Part shown: one piece after another, positions 22,142 through 29,916 of the stretch
Numbering within the stretch: position 1 is the stretch's first letter
Layout: every line of letters starts with the position of its first letter
Source of the DNA: RSA11 sp965652565
GTDB lineage: Bacteria; Actinomycetota; Thermoleophilia; Solirubrobacterales; 70-9
Direction of reading: 5' to 3'
Assembly: GCA_965652565.1 (NCBI GenBank)
Contig: CBFGWL010000002.1
Span: forward strand, 1-64,000
Length of the DNA: 64,000 bases
Translations under genes and position numbers: made by a program
Notes under the pieces: model-generated
The model's input: only the letters and a program-made list of their open reading frames with translations
The model's database searches: none
What the model was told of the DNA's origin: nothing

Positions 22142-22812
22142 GCCGCGACAGCGCATTCGACCCCGCCAAGGCCCGCGCGGCCATGGTCGCGAGCCAGTTG
22201 CGCGACCGCGGGATCACCGACGAGCGCGTGCTGGCCGCGATGGGCAAGGTGCCGCGCGAGCGCTTCGTCGCGCACGATCTGCGCGAGCACGCCTACGAGG
22301 ACGGCGCCCTGCCGATCGGCCACGGCCAGACGATCTCACAGCCCTGGGTCGTCGCCGCGATCTGCGAGGGTCTGGAGCTGACCGGCGAGGAGTACGTGCT
22401 CGACGTCGGCGCGGGTTCGGGCTACAGCTCCGCGGTGCTCGCCGAGCTGGCGCGCGAGGTGCTCGCCGTAGAGCTGATCGGCGCGCTGGCCTGGAAGGCC
22501 CAGCGCGTGCTCGCTGAGCTCGGCTACGACAACGTCAGGGTGCGGCCCGGGGACGCGAGCGCCGGGGTGGAGGGGGAGGGGCCCTTCGACGCGATCGCCG
22601 TCCACGCGGCGGCGCCCCGGCTGCCGCCGGGACTGGTCGCGCAGCTGCGGCCCGGCGGCCGGCTCGTCGCGCCGATCGCGAGCAACGGCGCCGACCTGCT
22701 CACCGCCTTCCGGCGTGTGGACGAGGGGGGTGAGCGCGTCGAACTCGAGCGCCGCGTGATCGCCCCGTGTCGCTTCGTCCCGCTGCTGGGAGCGGGTGGG
22801 TACCCCAGCTGA
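22138..22812 (+). CDS. pcm: Protein-L-isoaspartate O-methyltransferase
   Basis: 224 residues. The class I SAM methyltransferase motif LDVGAGSGYSSAVLAE and the upstream VPRERFV and PIGHGQTISQPWVVA segments identify PCMT. It methylates isoaspartyl residues in damaged proteins for repair. The start TTG 22138 lies within the stop of the CRP-family gene, so the two are coupled. The ribosome-binding function is presumably supplied by the terminating ribosome. Confidence 0.9.
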   Translation: MSRDSAFDPAKARAAMVASQLRDRGITDERVLAAMGKVPRERFVAHDLREHAYEDGALPIGHGQTISQPWVVAAICEGLELTGEEYVLDVGAGSGYSSAVLAELAREVLAVELIGALAWKAQRVLAELGYDNVRVRPGDASAGVEGEGPFDAIAVHAAAPRLPPGLVAQLRPGGRLVAPIASNGADLLTAFRRVDEGGERVELERRVIAPCRFVPLLGAGGYPS

Positions 22813-22838
22813 GCGCGCGATCATTTACGCTGGCCGCC

Positions 22839-23243
22839 ATGTACGGTGGCCCTCTCGTCCTGAATTTCTTCTCGCCGGCGTTTATCGATCAGCTCAAGCG
22901 CGGCCGCAAGACCGCCACGATCAGGCTCGGCGATAAATCTCGCAAGTACCAGCCCGGCATGCTCGTCTGGGTGACGGTCGGCTACCAGCACTCCCCGCGC
23001 GAGAAGATCTTCTCCGCGGTGATCGACAGCGTCGAGGTGAAGCGCCTGCGCGAGCTCTCGCCGCGCGACATCGAGCACGACAACCCCGAGTTCCGCCGCC
23101 TCGACGAGACGATGGAGTTCCTCCGTCAGATCTACCGCCGCGAGGTCACGCCCGATGACGTCTGCACGGTGGTGCGCTTCTCGCAGATCGTCGAGCCGCC
23201 CCAGGCGCAGCTCGGCAACGGCGGCACCCCGCACCGTAACTAG
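22839..23243 (+). CDS. ASCH-domain protein
   Basis: 134 residues. The ASCH signature is clear: FIDQLKRGRKTATIRLGDKS followed by YQPGMLVWVTVGY. ASCH domains are beta-barrels related to PUA and bind RNA; some are RNA hydrolases or coactivators. The start is ATG 22839, and the following SRPBCC gene is 17 nt away on the same strand. Cellular role unknown. Confidence 0.8.
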   Translation: MYGGPLVLNFFSPAFIDQLKRGRKTATIRLGDKSRKYQPGMLVWVTVGYQHSPREKIFSAVIDSVEVKRLRELSPRDIEHDNPEFRRLDETMEFLRQIYRREVTPDDVCTVVRFSQIVEPPQAQLGNGGTPHRN

Positions 23244-23260
23244 CACCGAGGCCGGCCCCC

Positions 23261-23734
23261 GTGGCCGACTACCGCTTCCTGACGACCTGGCTGCTGGCGG
23301 TCGAGCGCCAGCGCGTGTGGGATGCGATCTACGAGTCGGAGCGCTGGCCCGAGTGGTGGCCCGGGGTCGAGGTCGCCGAGCGCCTCTCCGCCGGCGACGA
23401 GCGCGGCATCGGCCAGCGCGGCCGCTACGTCTGGCGCAGCACGATCCCCTACGCCGTCGAGTTCGAGATCGAGACCACGCGCGTCGAGCCGCCCCGCCTG
23501 CTCGAGGGCGCCGCGACCGGTGAGCTCGAGGGCACCGGCCGCTGGCGCTTCTTCGAGCACGAGGGGCTGACCGCGGTCCTGTACGAGTGGAACGTCGCCA
23601 CCACCAAGTGGTGGATGAACGCGCTCGCCCCCATCGGCCGCCCGGTCTTTCGCTGGAACCACGACCGGGTGATGCGCGCGGGCGGACGCGGGCTCGCCCG
23701 CCGGCTCGACGCGCCCCTGCTCGCGTCGAGCTAG
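23261..23734 (+). CDS. SRPBCC (START/Bet v1-like) protein
   Basis: 157 residues. It begins with the RVWDAIYESERWPEWWPGV pattern of polyketide-cyclase-type SRPBCC domains, followed by beta-strands and a C-terminal helix (NHDRVMRAGGRGLARRL). Such proteins bind hydrophobic ligands in a deep pocket. The start is GTG 23261. The ligand cannot be inferred. Its 3' end is 9 nt from the converging clpP. Confidence 0.78.
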   Translation: MADYRFLTTWLLAVERQRVWDAIYESERWPEWWPGVEVAERLSAGDERGIGQRGRYVWRSTIPYAVEFEIETTRVEPPRLLEGAATGELEGTGRWRFFEHEGLTAVLYEWNVATTKWWMNALAPIGRPVFRWNHDRVMRAGGRGLARRLDAPLLASS

Positions 23735-23743
23735 GCGGGGCCG

Positions 23744-24364
23744 CTAGTCGCCGTTGCTGAAGCCGGTCGGCGTGCGCGGCAGATCGCGCGCCTCGATCAC
23801 CTGGTCGACGAGCCCATACTCCACGGCCTCCTCGGCCTTGAAGAAGCGGTCGCGCTCCATGTCCGCGTGGACGCGCTCCTCGTCTTGACCGGTGTGGTGC
23901 GCGTAGATCTCCTCGATGCGCTTGCGGACGTTGAGCGTCTCGCGGGCGTGGATCTCGATGTCCGTGGACTGTCCTTGGAAGCCGCCGCTGGGCTGGTGGA
24001 TGAGGATGCGCGAGTTCGGCAGGGCCATGCGCTTGCCCGGCGTGCCGCCGGTGAGGAGCAGCGACCCCATCGACATCGCGACGCCGAAGCAGATGGTCTG
24101 CACGTCGGGCTTGATGAACTGCATCGTGTCGTAGATCGCGAGGCCCGCGTACACCGACCCGCCCGGCGAGTTGATGTACATCGCGATGTCCTTGTCGGGG
24201 TCCTCGGACTCGAGGTGGATGAGCTGGGCGACGATCAGGTTCGCGATCGCATCGTCCACGGGCTGGCCGAGGAAGACGATGCGCTCGTTGAGCAGGCGGG
24301 AATAGATGTCGAACGAGCGCTCGCCGCGGGCGGTCTGCTCGACGACCATGGGCACGAGGGGCAT
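23744..24364 (-). CDS. clpP: ATP-dependent Clp protease proteolytic subunit
   Basis: 206 residues. The catalytic triad is complete: Ser98 in GVAMSMGS, His123 in ILIHQPSGG, Asp172 in MERDRFF. NSPGGSVYAG and GLVDQV are intact. The Ser motif reads GVAM-S-MG where most family members have GQAA-S. It assembles into a double-heptamer chamber that degrades substrates delivered by ClpX or ClpC. No clpX, tig or second clpP is next to it, unlike most actinobacteria, so this is probably a separate paralogue. It is divergent from the AHSA1-ArsR operon, sharing an intergenic region with two dyads. Confidence 0.93.
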   Translation of the reverse strand: MPLVPMVVEQTARGERSFDIYSRLLNERIVFLGQPVDDAIANLIVAQLIHLESEDPDKDIAMYINSPGGSVYAGLAIYDTMQFIKPDVQTICFGVAMSMGSLLLTGGTPGKRMALPNSRILIHQPSGGFQGQSTDIEIHARETLNVRKRIEEIYAHHTGQDEERVHADMERDRFFKAEEAVEYGLVDQVIEARDLPRTPTGFSNGD

Positions 24365-24397
24365 GGGCCAGATCCTTTCGCGTCGGTGGGTGCGATG

Positions 24398-24415
24398 TGC
24401 AACTATTGGGTTGCG
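24398..24415. promoter_or_regulatory. Operator-like dyad 1 (GCAAC-N6-GTTGC)
   Basis: The sequence GCAAC (24399-24403), TATTGG, GTTGC (24410-24414) is a perfect 5-bp dyad with a 6-bp spacer. The same dyad recurs 38 bp away, in the clpP/AHSA1 divergent region. It overlaps the candidate -35 (TTGGGT) of the AHSA1-arsR promoter. The likely binder is the ArsR-family protein encoded two genes downstream; this is inference from spacing and symmetry. Confidence 0.55.
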
Positions 24416-24434
24416 CTTGCGAGGACGATATCAT
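24406..24434 (+). promoter_or_regulatory. Candidate promoter of the AHSA1-arsR operon
   Basis: TTGGGT at 24406-24411 and TATCAT at 24429-24434 are separated by 17 bp. The transcript would start close to dyad 2, just ahead of the strong AAGGAGGAG ribosome-binding site (24456-24464) of the AHSA1 gene. The -35 match is weak (3 of 6), so this is a candidate only. Confidence 0.4.
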
Positions 24435-24435
24435 C

Positions 24436-24453
24436 CGCAACCGCGCAGTTGCA
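24436..24453. promoter_or_regulatory. Operator-like dyad 2 (GCAAC-N6-GTTGC)
   Basis: GCAAC (24437-24441), CGCGCA, GTTGC (24448-24452). It has the same dyad and spacing as site 1, inside the expected transcription start region. A bound repressor here would block initiation of the AHSA1-arsR transcript, and two sites could allow cooperative binding. Confidence 0.55.
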
Positions 24454-24470
24454 CTAAGGAGGAGCATTCG

Positions 24471-24890
24471 ATGAAGACGCTCGAAGGTAGGACGGTGACC
24501 CGCGAGGAAGAATTTGAAGCGAGCGCCGACGAGGTTTGGCGGGCGCTCACCGATGAGAACATCCTCCAGCAGTGGCTGGCCGAGGAGGTCGAGCTCGACC
24601 CGCGCGAGGGAGGCTCGGTCCGCGTGCGCGACGACGGTGAGGAGCGCCATGGTCGCGTCGAGGATGTCGACGAAGGGCGCCGCCTCGCGTTCACGTGGGC
24701 GCGCGACGGCGAGTTGCCGACGCTCGTCGAGTTCGAGCTCGTCCCTGCCGTGGCCGGCACCCGCCTGATCGTCACGGAGACCGCGCCGCACGGCGTGCCG
24801 ATCGCGCTCACCGGGGCCGCCTGGCCGCTCACGTCCTTCGCCCTGCGCGGCGCGCTGGCGCCGGCGACGGTTCCGCAGACCGTTCTGTAG
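24471..24890 (+). CDS. AHSA1/SRPBCC-family protein
   Basis: 139 residues with the AHSA1-like START fold: FEASADEVWRALTDENILQQWL, then beta-strands (GGSVRVRDDGEERHGRVEDV) and LVEFELVP. The strong AAGGAGGAG site fixes the ATG at 24471. It is followed 9 nt later by an ArsR-type regulator, a very common pairing in actinobacteria and firmicutes. In that pair the small SRPBCC protein is thought to bind a hydrophobic ligand whose handling is controlled by the regulator. Ligand unknown. Confidence 0.82.
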   Translation: MKTLEGRTVTREEEFEASADEVWRALTDENILQQWLAEEVELDPREGGSVRVRDDGEERHGRVEDVDEGRRLAFTWARDGELPTLVEFELVPAVAGTRLIVTETAPHGVPIALTGAAWPLTSFALRGALAPATVPQTVL

Positions 24891-24899
24891 GGAGCCTGC

Positions 24900-25247
24900 G
24901 TGGCGCGTACCGAGGCCGTCTTCGACGCGCTCGGCGACCCAACGCGTCGCCACATCGTCGCCTCCCTGGCGCGCCGCTCGGCGAGCGCGACGGCGCTGGC
25001 CGCCGAGCTGCCGATCAGCCGGCAGGCGGTTGCCAAGCACCTCGTCAGCCTGCGCGCAGCCGAGCTCGTCGTCGCCGAGCGCGTCGGCCGCGAGACCCTG
25101 TACACGCTCGACCCCAGGCCGCTCGAGGACGCCGCGCGCTGGATCGCCCGCGTCGGCGAGGAATGGGACGGGCGCCTGGACGCCCTGCGCGGGGTGCTGG
25201 ACGGCCCCGCCAGGCGCGGTCTCAAAGGGCCATCGCCAAATATCTGA
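24900..25247 (+). CDS. ArsR-family winged-HTH repressor
   Basis: 115 residues. VFDALGDPTRRHIVASLA, AAELPISRQAVAKHL and the wing ETLYTLDP are the standard ArsR/SmtB fold. No metal-binding Cys cluster is present, as expected for the non-metal subgroup that pairs with AHSA1 proteins. GGAG lies just before the GTG start. It probably autoregulates its operon through the two dyads upstream. Confidence 0.85.
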   Translation: MARTEAVFDALGDPTRRHIVASLARRSASATALAAELPISRQAVAKHLVSLRAAELVVAERVGRETLYTLDPRPLEDAARWIARVGEEWDGRLDALRGVLDGPARRGLKGPSPNI

Positions 25248-25266
25248 GCCTTAACGGCTCAGATTC

Positions 25267-25295
25267 TTGAACGTCCTCGGCGCAGCTACTACACT
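25267..25295 (+). promoter_or_regulatory. groESL promoter
   Basis: TTGAAC (25267-25272), 17-bp spacer, TACACT (25290-25295). These match the vegetative sigma consensus at four of six (-35) and four of six (-10) positions. The predicted start near 25302 places the CIRCE element at the very 5' end of the transcript, the standard heat-shock arrangement. Confidence 0.7.
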
Positions 25296-25307
25296 TGCGC
25301 CAGAACG

Positions 25308-25334
25308 TTGGCACTCTCCCCTGTAGAGTGCCAA
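25308..25334. promoter_or_regulatory. CIRCE operator (HrcA site)
   Basis: TTGGCACTC (25308-25316), 9-bp spacer, GAGTGCCAA (25326-25334). This is a perfect 9-bp inverted repeat differing from the consensus TTAGCACTC-N9-GAGTGCTAA by one symmetrical change. HrcA repressor binds it and releases on heat stress when GroEL is occupied. It lies between the promoter and groES, which also excludes any longer groES reading frame. Confidence 0.95.
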
Positions 25335-25426
25335 AGCGCTCCCGGCGGTCGGCGCAGCTCCACCCGCCTCGAGCGCACAGCACTTGCGATGTCCCTTTTG
25401 AACACCCCATCACGGAGGTAGCACGT

Positions 25427-25717
25427 ATGAACCTGAAGCCTCTCGGCGATCGGCTGATCGTGGAGCCGGTTGAGGAGGAGGAGACGACGGCGAGCGGCAT
25501 CGTCCTGCCCGACACCGCCAAGGAGAAGCCGCAGAAGGGCAAGGTCCTCGCGGTCGGCGACGGGAACTGGGACGAGGACGGCGAGAAGCGCATCCCGCTC
25601 GACGTCAGCGAGGGGGACGAGGTCCTCTACTCCAAGTACGGCGGGACGGAGCTCAAGGTGGACGGCAAGGACCTCCTGGTCCTGCGCGAGTCCGACGTCC
25701 TGGCCAAGGTCGTCTAA
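25427..25717 (+). CDS. groES: Co-chaperonin GroES (Cpn10)
   Basis: 96 residues, normal length. MNLKPLGDRLIVEP, a mobile loop (ETTASGIVLPD with the I-V-L triplet that docks on GroEL), and the dome-roof and closing strands (EVLYSKYGGTELKV, LLVLRESDVLA) are all present. GGAGGT at 25414-25419 fixes the ATG. It caps the GroEL cavity during ATP-driven folding. It is controlled with groEL by CIRCE/HrcA. Confidence 0.97.
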   Translation: MNLKPLGDRLIVEPVEEEETTASGIVLPDTAKEKPQKGKVLAVGDGNWDEDGEKRIPLDVSEGDEVLYSKYGGTELKVDGKDLLVLRESDVLAKVV

Positions 25718-25791
25718 GGCGGATTTGAAGGCTTACCGGCACGCGTGCGCGCGGCCGGTCCAGCGTTTGCAAACAAGGAGGAACTGACTAG

Positions 25792-27420
25792 ATGGCTCAC
25801 AAGGAGCTCAAGTACGACGCGGAGGCGCGCGCGGCCCTGCAGGCCGGCGTGGACGCCGTCGCGAACGCGGTCAAGGTCACGCTCGGCCCGAAGGGTCGCT
25901 ACGTCGTGCTGGACAAGAAGTTCGGCGCGCCGACCATCACCAACGACGGTGTGACGATCGCGCGCGAGATCGAGATCGAGGACGTCTTCGAGAACCAGGG
26001 CGCCCAGCTCGTCCGTGAGGTCGCCACCGCGACGAACGACGTCGCCGGCGACGGGACCACCACGGCGACCCTGCTCGCGCAGACGATCGTCCGCTCGGGC
26101 CTCAAGAACGTCGCCGCCGGCGCGAACCCGCTCGCGCTGCGCCGCGGCATCGAGAAGGCCGTCGACCAGGTCGTCTCGCACCTGCGCGAGAAGCAGTCGG
26201 CTGAGATCGCCGGCAAGGAGCAGATCGCCCGCGTCGCGGAGATCTCCGCGGCCGACGAGGAGATCGGCAACGTCATCGCCGACGCGATCGAGAAGGTCGG
26301 CAAGGACGGCGTGGTGAACGTCGAGGAGGGCCAGACCTTCGGGATGGAGCTCGAGTTCACCGAGGGCATGCAGTTCGACAAGGGCTACATCTCGCCCTAC
26401 ATGGTCACCGACCAGGAGCGCATGGAGGCCGTCCTCGACGACCCCTACATCCTGATCGCGAACCAGAAGATCGGCTCGGTCCGCGACCTGCTGCCGGTGC
26501 TCGAGCAGGTCATGCAGTCGGGCAAGCCGCTCGCGATCATCGCGGAGGACGTCGAGGGCGAGTCGCTCGCCACGCTCGTCGTCAACAAGCTCCGCGGCAC
26601 GTTCACCGGTGTCGCCGTGAAGGCGCCGGGCTTCGGCGATCGCCGTAAGCGCATGCTCGAGGACATCGCGATCCTCACGGGCGGCGAGGTGATCACCGAG
26701 GAGATGGGCCTCAAGCTCGAGAACACGCAGCTCTCGCAGCTCGGCCACGCCCGTCGCGTCGTCGTCTCGAAGGACACGACCACGATCATCGACGGCGCCG
26801 GCGACAAGGAGGCGATCGAGGGCCGGATCAACCAGATCCGCCAGGAGATCGAGAACACCGACTCCGACTTCGACCGGGAGAAGCTCCAGGAGCGCCTGGC
26901 GAAGCTGGCCGGTGGTGTCGCGGTCGTCAAGGTCGGCGCGGCCACCGAGACCGAGATGAAGGAGAAGAAGCACCGCGTCGAGGACGCGCTGCAGGCCACC
27001 CGCGCGGCCCTCGAGGAGGGCATCGTGCCGGGCGGCGGCGTCGCGCTGCTCAACGCCCAGGAGGCCGTCGACACGAAGGGCCTCGACGGCGATGAGGCGA
27101 CCGGTGCGGAGATCATCCGCAAGGCGCTCGAGGAGCCGATCCGCCAGATCTCCGAGAACTCGGGGCTCGAGGGCTCGGTCGTCGTCGAGAAGGTCCGCGG
27201 CATGAAGGCCGGCGAGGGCCTGAACGCCGCGACCGGCGAGTACGGCGATCTGATCAAGAACGGCGTGATCGACCCGACGATGGTCACCCGTTCGGCGCTT
27301 CAGAACGCCGCCTCGATCGCGAAGAACATCCTCACGACCGAGTGCATCGTCGCCGAGATCCCGGAGAAGGAGCCGGCCGCTGCCGGCGGCGGCATGCCCG
27401 ACATGGGCGGCATGATGTAA
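25792..27420 (+). CDS. groEL: Chaperonin GroEL (Cpn60)
   Basis: 542 residues. The ATP-binding GDGTTTAT, the KFGAPTITNDGVTIA segment and the C-terminal Gly-Met-rich tail (GGGMPDMGGMM) are intact. It forms the double-ring folding chamber with GroES. AAGGAGG lies upstream and the intergenic gap to groES is 74 nt. A strong terminator follows. The extreme 3' end and terminator have a near-copy at about 29842-29907. Confidence 0.97.
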   Translation: MAHKELKYDAEARAALQAGVDAVANAVKVTLGPKGRYVVLDKKFGAPTITNDGVTIAREIEIEDVFENQGAQLVREVATATNDVAGDGTTTATLLAQTIVRSGLKNVAAGANPLALRRGIEKAVDQVVSHLREKQSAEIAGKEQIARVAEISAADEEIGNVIADAIEKVGKDGVVNVEEGQTFGMELEFTEGMQFDKGYISPYMVTDQERMEAVLDDPYILIANQKIGSVRDLLPVLEQVMQSGKPLAIIAEDVEGESLATLVVNKLRGTFTGVAVKAPGFGDRRKRMLEDIAILTGGEVITEEMGLKLENTQLSQLGHARRVVVSKDTTTIIDGAGDKEAIEGRINQIRQEIENTDSDFDREKLQERLAKLAGGVAVVKVGAATETEMKEKKHRVEDALQATRAALEEGIVPGGGVALLNAQEAVDTKGLDGDEATGAEIIRKALEEPIRQISENSGLEGSVVVEKVRGMKAGEGLNAATGEYGDLIKNGVIDPTMVTRSALQNAASIAKNILTTECIVAEIPEKEPAAAGGGMPDMGGMM

Positions 27421-27447
27421 GTCCCTCTTTCCGAGGGAGTCTTCGGG

Positions 27448-27478
27448 AAAGGCCCGGGCCAAGCGCCCGGGCCTTTTT
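27448..27478 (+). terminator. groESL intrinsic terminator
   Basis: A 12-bp stem (AAAGGCCCGGGC at 27448-27459 with GCCCGGGCCTTT at 27465-27476), a 5-nt loop and a TTTTT run. This is a textbook rho-independent terminator 28 nt after the groEL stop. The preceding CCGAGGGAGTCTT stretch is shared with the copy near 29876. Confidence 0.92.
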
Positions 27479-27541
27479 CGTTGGGCCTGTGCACGCGCGG
27501 TAGCAGGCGAGCGGGAACCGGCAGGGATGCGCGGTCGGTCG

Positions 27542-27611
27542 GCTAATATCGCGCGCACTGTTAGCGGAGCGGGGGAACCGCCCGAGAGGGGCGAGGGATA
27601 CCGCCCGCGCG
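27542..27611 (+). promoter_or_regulatory. Promoter -10 and structured leader of the DUF11 gene
   Basis: TAATAT at 27543-27548 looks like a -10 box. The RNA downstream can close on itself: CGCGC (27550-27554) pairs with GCGCG (27607-27611), GCGG pairs with CCGC, and CGCCC-gaga-GGGGCG forms an inner hairpin. The interior holds GAGCGGGGGAACC and GGGGCGAGGGAT, which resemble the core of the c-di-AMP (ydaO-type) riboswitch. That class often precedes secreted wall proteins. The element is only about 60 nt, roughly half that class, so the identity is uncertain. The rest of 27479-27629 shows no gene. Confidence 0.3.
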
Positions 27612-27629
27612 AACAAAGGAGATCTATAC

Positions 27630-29198
27630 GTGACATACGCGCGTACCCGCCGCGCTGCGTGGTGGCTCCGCTACGTGTGGACCAGCCCAGTTCCGGCGAT
27701 CTTCGTCGCTGTTTGCATGGCGCTGCTGCCGAGCGTGGCGAGCGCGGATCCTGGTCACCCCGGGGTGCCCGACGATCCGAAGGTCGTGTTCGTTGAGCGC
27801 TTCGAGAACGTCCAGAATCCGCCGGATCCGGGGCCTCCGGTGGTGGCCGGACAGCATGAGCTGCTTAACGCCTACACCGGGCCTGCGCCGCTGGCGATGA
27901 CCTACTTCGCCCAGGGGATCTGGATCGATCTGGGCCAGTGCAACGGCGTGATCCTTTCCGCGAACACGCCTGTCCCGGGCGGCTCCTGCGGAGCCACCCC
28001 GTGGAGCGAGCTCCAGGTTCTGGCCCAGGCCCTGGGCAACTTCGAGCCGCCGGCGTCCGGTGCGGCCTTCAACCACGTGCTGGCGCAGTGGACTTTGAGC
28101 AATCCGGTGCCTACCACCCCGGATCCGACGATCCGTACCGAGAAGGACATCCCGCTCGAGGCCAGCCACCGGTTCCTGACGGGCTCGATCGACATCGGGG
28201 TCACGAGCTGCGACGTCGCCCACCCGGCGCTGCGGTTCTTCCTGATCGATGCGGGCACCGACATCCCGGTGGAGACCGGCGCGGTCGATCCCTGCACCGA
28301 TCCGCGCGGCACGGCGCTCAACGCCGAGATGCGCTACGGCCGGTTCGCGGCCAACAGCGCAGCCCTGATCAACGCCGCCAACGTGCGCTTCAAGGTGACC
28401 AACAACCAGGGCGACTTCACCGGCAACGACTACGCCGTCGACAACCTGCGGCTGCTCGACGGCACGCCGCAGCTCGACAAGGCGTTCAAGCCGAACCGCA
28501 CGTCCGTGGGCGGCATCACGCGCCTGACGTTCACGATCACGAACACGTCGGAGCTCGCGGGCAAGCCGGGCTGGAGCTTCACCGACAAGCTCCCCAAGAC
28601 GCTGCGCGTCGCGAAGCAGGCGAACGTCGCGACCGACTGCCCGAACGCAGCGGTCAACGCGCGCAAGCGCAACATCCGCGTGCAGGGCGACCTCAACGCG
28701 GGCATGGTGTCGTGCCAGGTCTCGCTCGACGTGAAGGTCCTGAAGCCCGGCAAGCACACCAACGGCCGGGCCAACATCGCCAAGCACCGCGGCATCGAGC
28801 TGCCCGGCCAGGCGGCCGTGCGGGCGCTGCCGGCGAAGCTCACGATCGCAAAGGCCGTTGACCGCGCCCGCGCCTACCCGGGCGAGAAGCTCAACTACAC
28901 GATCACCGTCCGCAACAAGGGCAAGGGCGACGCCAAGAAGGTGCGCGTCTGCGACCAGCTCCCGAACGGCCTCAAGTTCGTGAAGGCCCCGGGTGCGAAG
29001 AAGCGCTCGGCCTCGAAGGCCTGCTGGCGAGTCGCGACCATCGCGGCGGGTAAGTCCGTGAAGTTCCGCGTCACGGCGCGGATCACGGGCGTCTTCTCCG
29101 GCCGGCTGGTCAACACCGCGACCGTCAATGGGGCGGCCGCGAACGCCGCCGCGGCGACCGCTGCGGTCACCGTGGTGAGCCCCGGCTGTCGCTGCTAG
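27630..29198 (+). CDS. Secreted DUF11-repeat protein
   Basis: 522 residues. The N-terminal signal (about 18-39; VPAIFVAVCMALLPSVASA) is followed by a beta-rich domain (about 50-280) with several Cys (LGQCNGVIL, GGSCGATP, TSCDVAH). Two DUF11-type beta-sandwich repeats follow: RLTFTITNTSEL with GWSFTDKLPKTLRV, and LNYTITVRNKGKGDAKKVRVCDQLP. The end is PGCRC. No LPxTG or membrane anchor is present, so it is secreted or held by disulphides or charge. AAAGGAG precedes the GTG. DUF11 repeats are usually stalk or wall-associated modules. Function unknown. Confidence 0.75.
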   Translation: MTYARTRRAAWWLRYVWTSPVPAIFVAVCMALLPSVASADPGHPGVPDDPKVVFVERFENVQNPPDPGPPVVAGQHELLNAYTGPAPLAMTYFAQGIWIDLGQCNGVILSANTPVPGGSCGATPWSELQVLAQALGNFEPPASGAAFNHVLAQWTLSNPVPTTPDPTIRTEKDIPLEASHRFLTGSIDIGVTSCDVAHPALRFFLIDAGTDIPVETGAVDPCTDPRGTALNAEMRYGRFAANSAALINAANVRFKVTNNQGDFTGNDYAVDNLRLLDGTPQLDKAFKPNRTSVGGITRLTFTITNTSELAGKPGWSFTDKLPKTLRVAKQANVATDCPNAAVNARKRNIRVQGDLNAGMVSCQVSLDVKVLKPGKHTNGRANIAKHRGIELPGQAAVRALPAKLTIAKAVDRARAYPGEKLNYTITVRNKGKGDAKKVRVCDQLPNGLKFVKAPGAKKRSASKACWRVATIAAGKSVKFRVTARITGVFSGRLVNTATVNGAAANAAAATAAVTVVSPGCRC

Positions 29199-29225
29199 CG
29201 GTCGGTTCGAGCCGAACCTGAGGAC

Positions 29226-29258
29226 GAGGGCCCGGGACCTCCCGGGCCCTCTGTCTTT
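29226..29258 (+). terminator. Terminator after the DUF11 gene
   Basis: GAGGGCCCGGG (29226-29236), ACCT loop, CCCGGGCCCTC (29241-29251), then TGTCTTT. An 11-bp perfect stem with a U-rich tail. A second small dyad, GGTTCG-AGC-CGAACC, sits just before it at about 29203-29217. Confidence 0.85.
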
Positions 29259-29279
29259 CAGGCCGCGGGCGCGGCCGGG

Positions 29280-29844
29280 TCAGGCCCCGCCGAGCACCTC
29301 GGCCATCGCGCGCGGCTGGACGCCCAATGCTTCGGCGTCGGCCGTGCCGCGCGCCGAGACCATCGGCACCTCGAGCAGCTCGGCCTCCTCCCAGGTCGCG
29401 AAGGCCGCGTTGCCCATGACGCGCCGCAGCGCCCGCAACCCGAGCCGCACCACGTTCAGCGGGACGTGCACGATGGGTCGCGGCGTGCCGGCCGCCTTGG
29501 CGACGAGCCGGGCCATCTGCTCGTAGGTGAGCGTCTCCGGGCCGGCGAGCTCGTAGCGGCGCGGCTCGCCGTCGGTGCGCCCCAGATCGGCCATCACGCA
29601 CCGGGCGACGTCCTGAGCCCAGATCGGCTGGTAGGCGGCCTGGCCCTTTCCGGAGATCGGCAGCACCGGCAGCAGCGCGAGGCGGCGGGTGAGGCGGACC
29701 CAGGGGTCGTCGCGGTCGTAGACGATCGAGGGGGCGAAGATCGTCGTCTGCAGCGGCGAGCGGGCGACGGCGCGCTCGGCGGCGGCCTTGGCGCGGAAGA
29801 AGCGCGTGCGCTGGAACTCCGTGGCGCCCAGCGCGGAGAAGAAG
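29280..29844 (-). pseudogene. 5'-truncated copy of the NAD(P)-binding NmrA-like gene
   Basis: Read on the minus strand, this encodes the C-terminal two-thirds of the neighbouring intact protein: FFSALGATEFQRTRFFRAK, then FAPSIVYDRDDPWVRLTRR, GQAAYQPIWAQDVARCV and GNAAFATWEEAELLEVPM. All of the Rossmann nucleotide-binding part is missing. Similarity stops abruptly at about 29844, where a groEL-end-like sequence and terminator begin. The only usable start, GTG 29666, would give a 128-residue fragment with no NAD(P) site. The reading frame has no internal stops, so the truncation may be fairly recent or the fragment may be kept. Confidence 0.75.
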
Positions 29845-29875
29845 ATGTAGATCCCTCTTCCGAGGGAATCTTGCG

Positions 29876-29907
29876 AAGGCCCGGGCTTCGGCCCGGGCCT
29901 TTTCTTT
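29876..29907 (+). terminator. Orphan terminator, near-copy of the groEL terminator
   Basis: AAGGCCCGGGC (29876-29886), a TTCG tetraloop, GCCCGGGCCTT (29891-29901), then TTCTTT. It is oriented for rightward transcripts, yet no rightward gene precedes it. The 30 nt upstream (from GATGTAG at 29844 through CCCTCTTCCGAGGGAATCTT) closely match the groEL stop codon region and pre-terminator at 27413-27444. Confidence 0.8.
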
Positions 29908-29916
29908 GCGCGCGGC

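Noticed and set aside
25295..25426. A longer groES reading frame starting at about 25295
   Set aside because: It would run through the CIRCE operator; the ATG at 25427 has GGAGGT and gives the standard 96-residue protein.
29203..29217. A tRNA T-arm-like GGTTCG-AGC-CGAACC
   Set aside because: No acceptor or anticodon arm can be built around it; it is a short hairpin ahead of a terminator.
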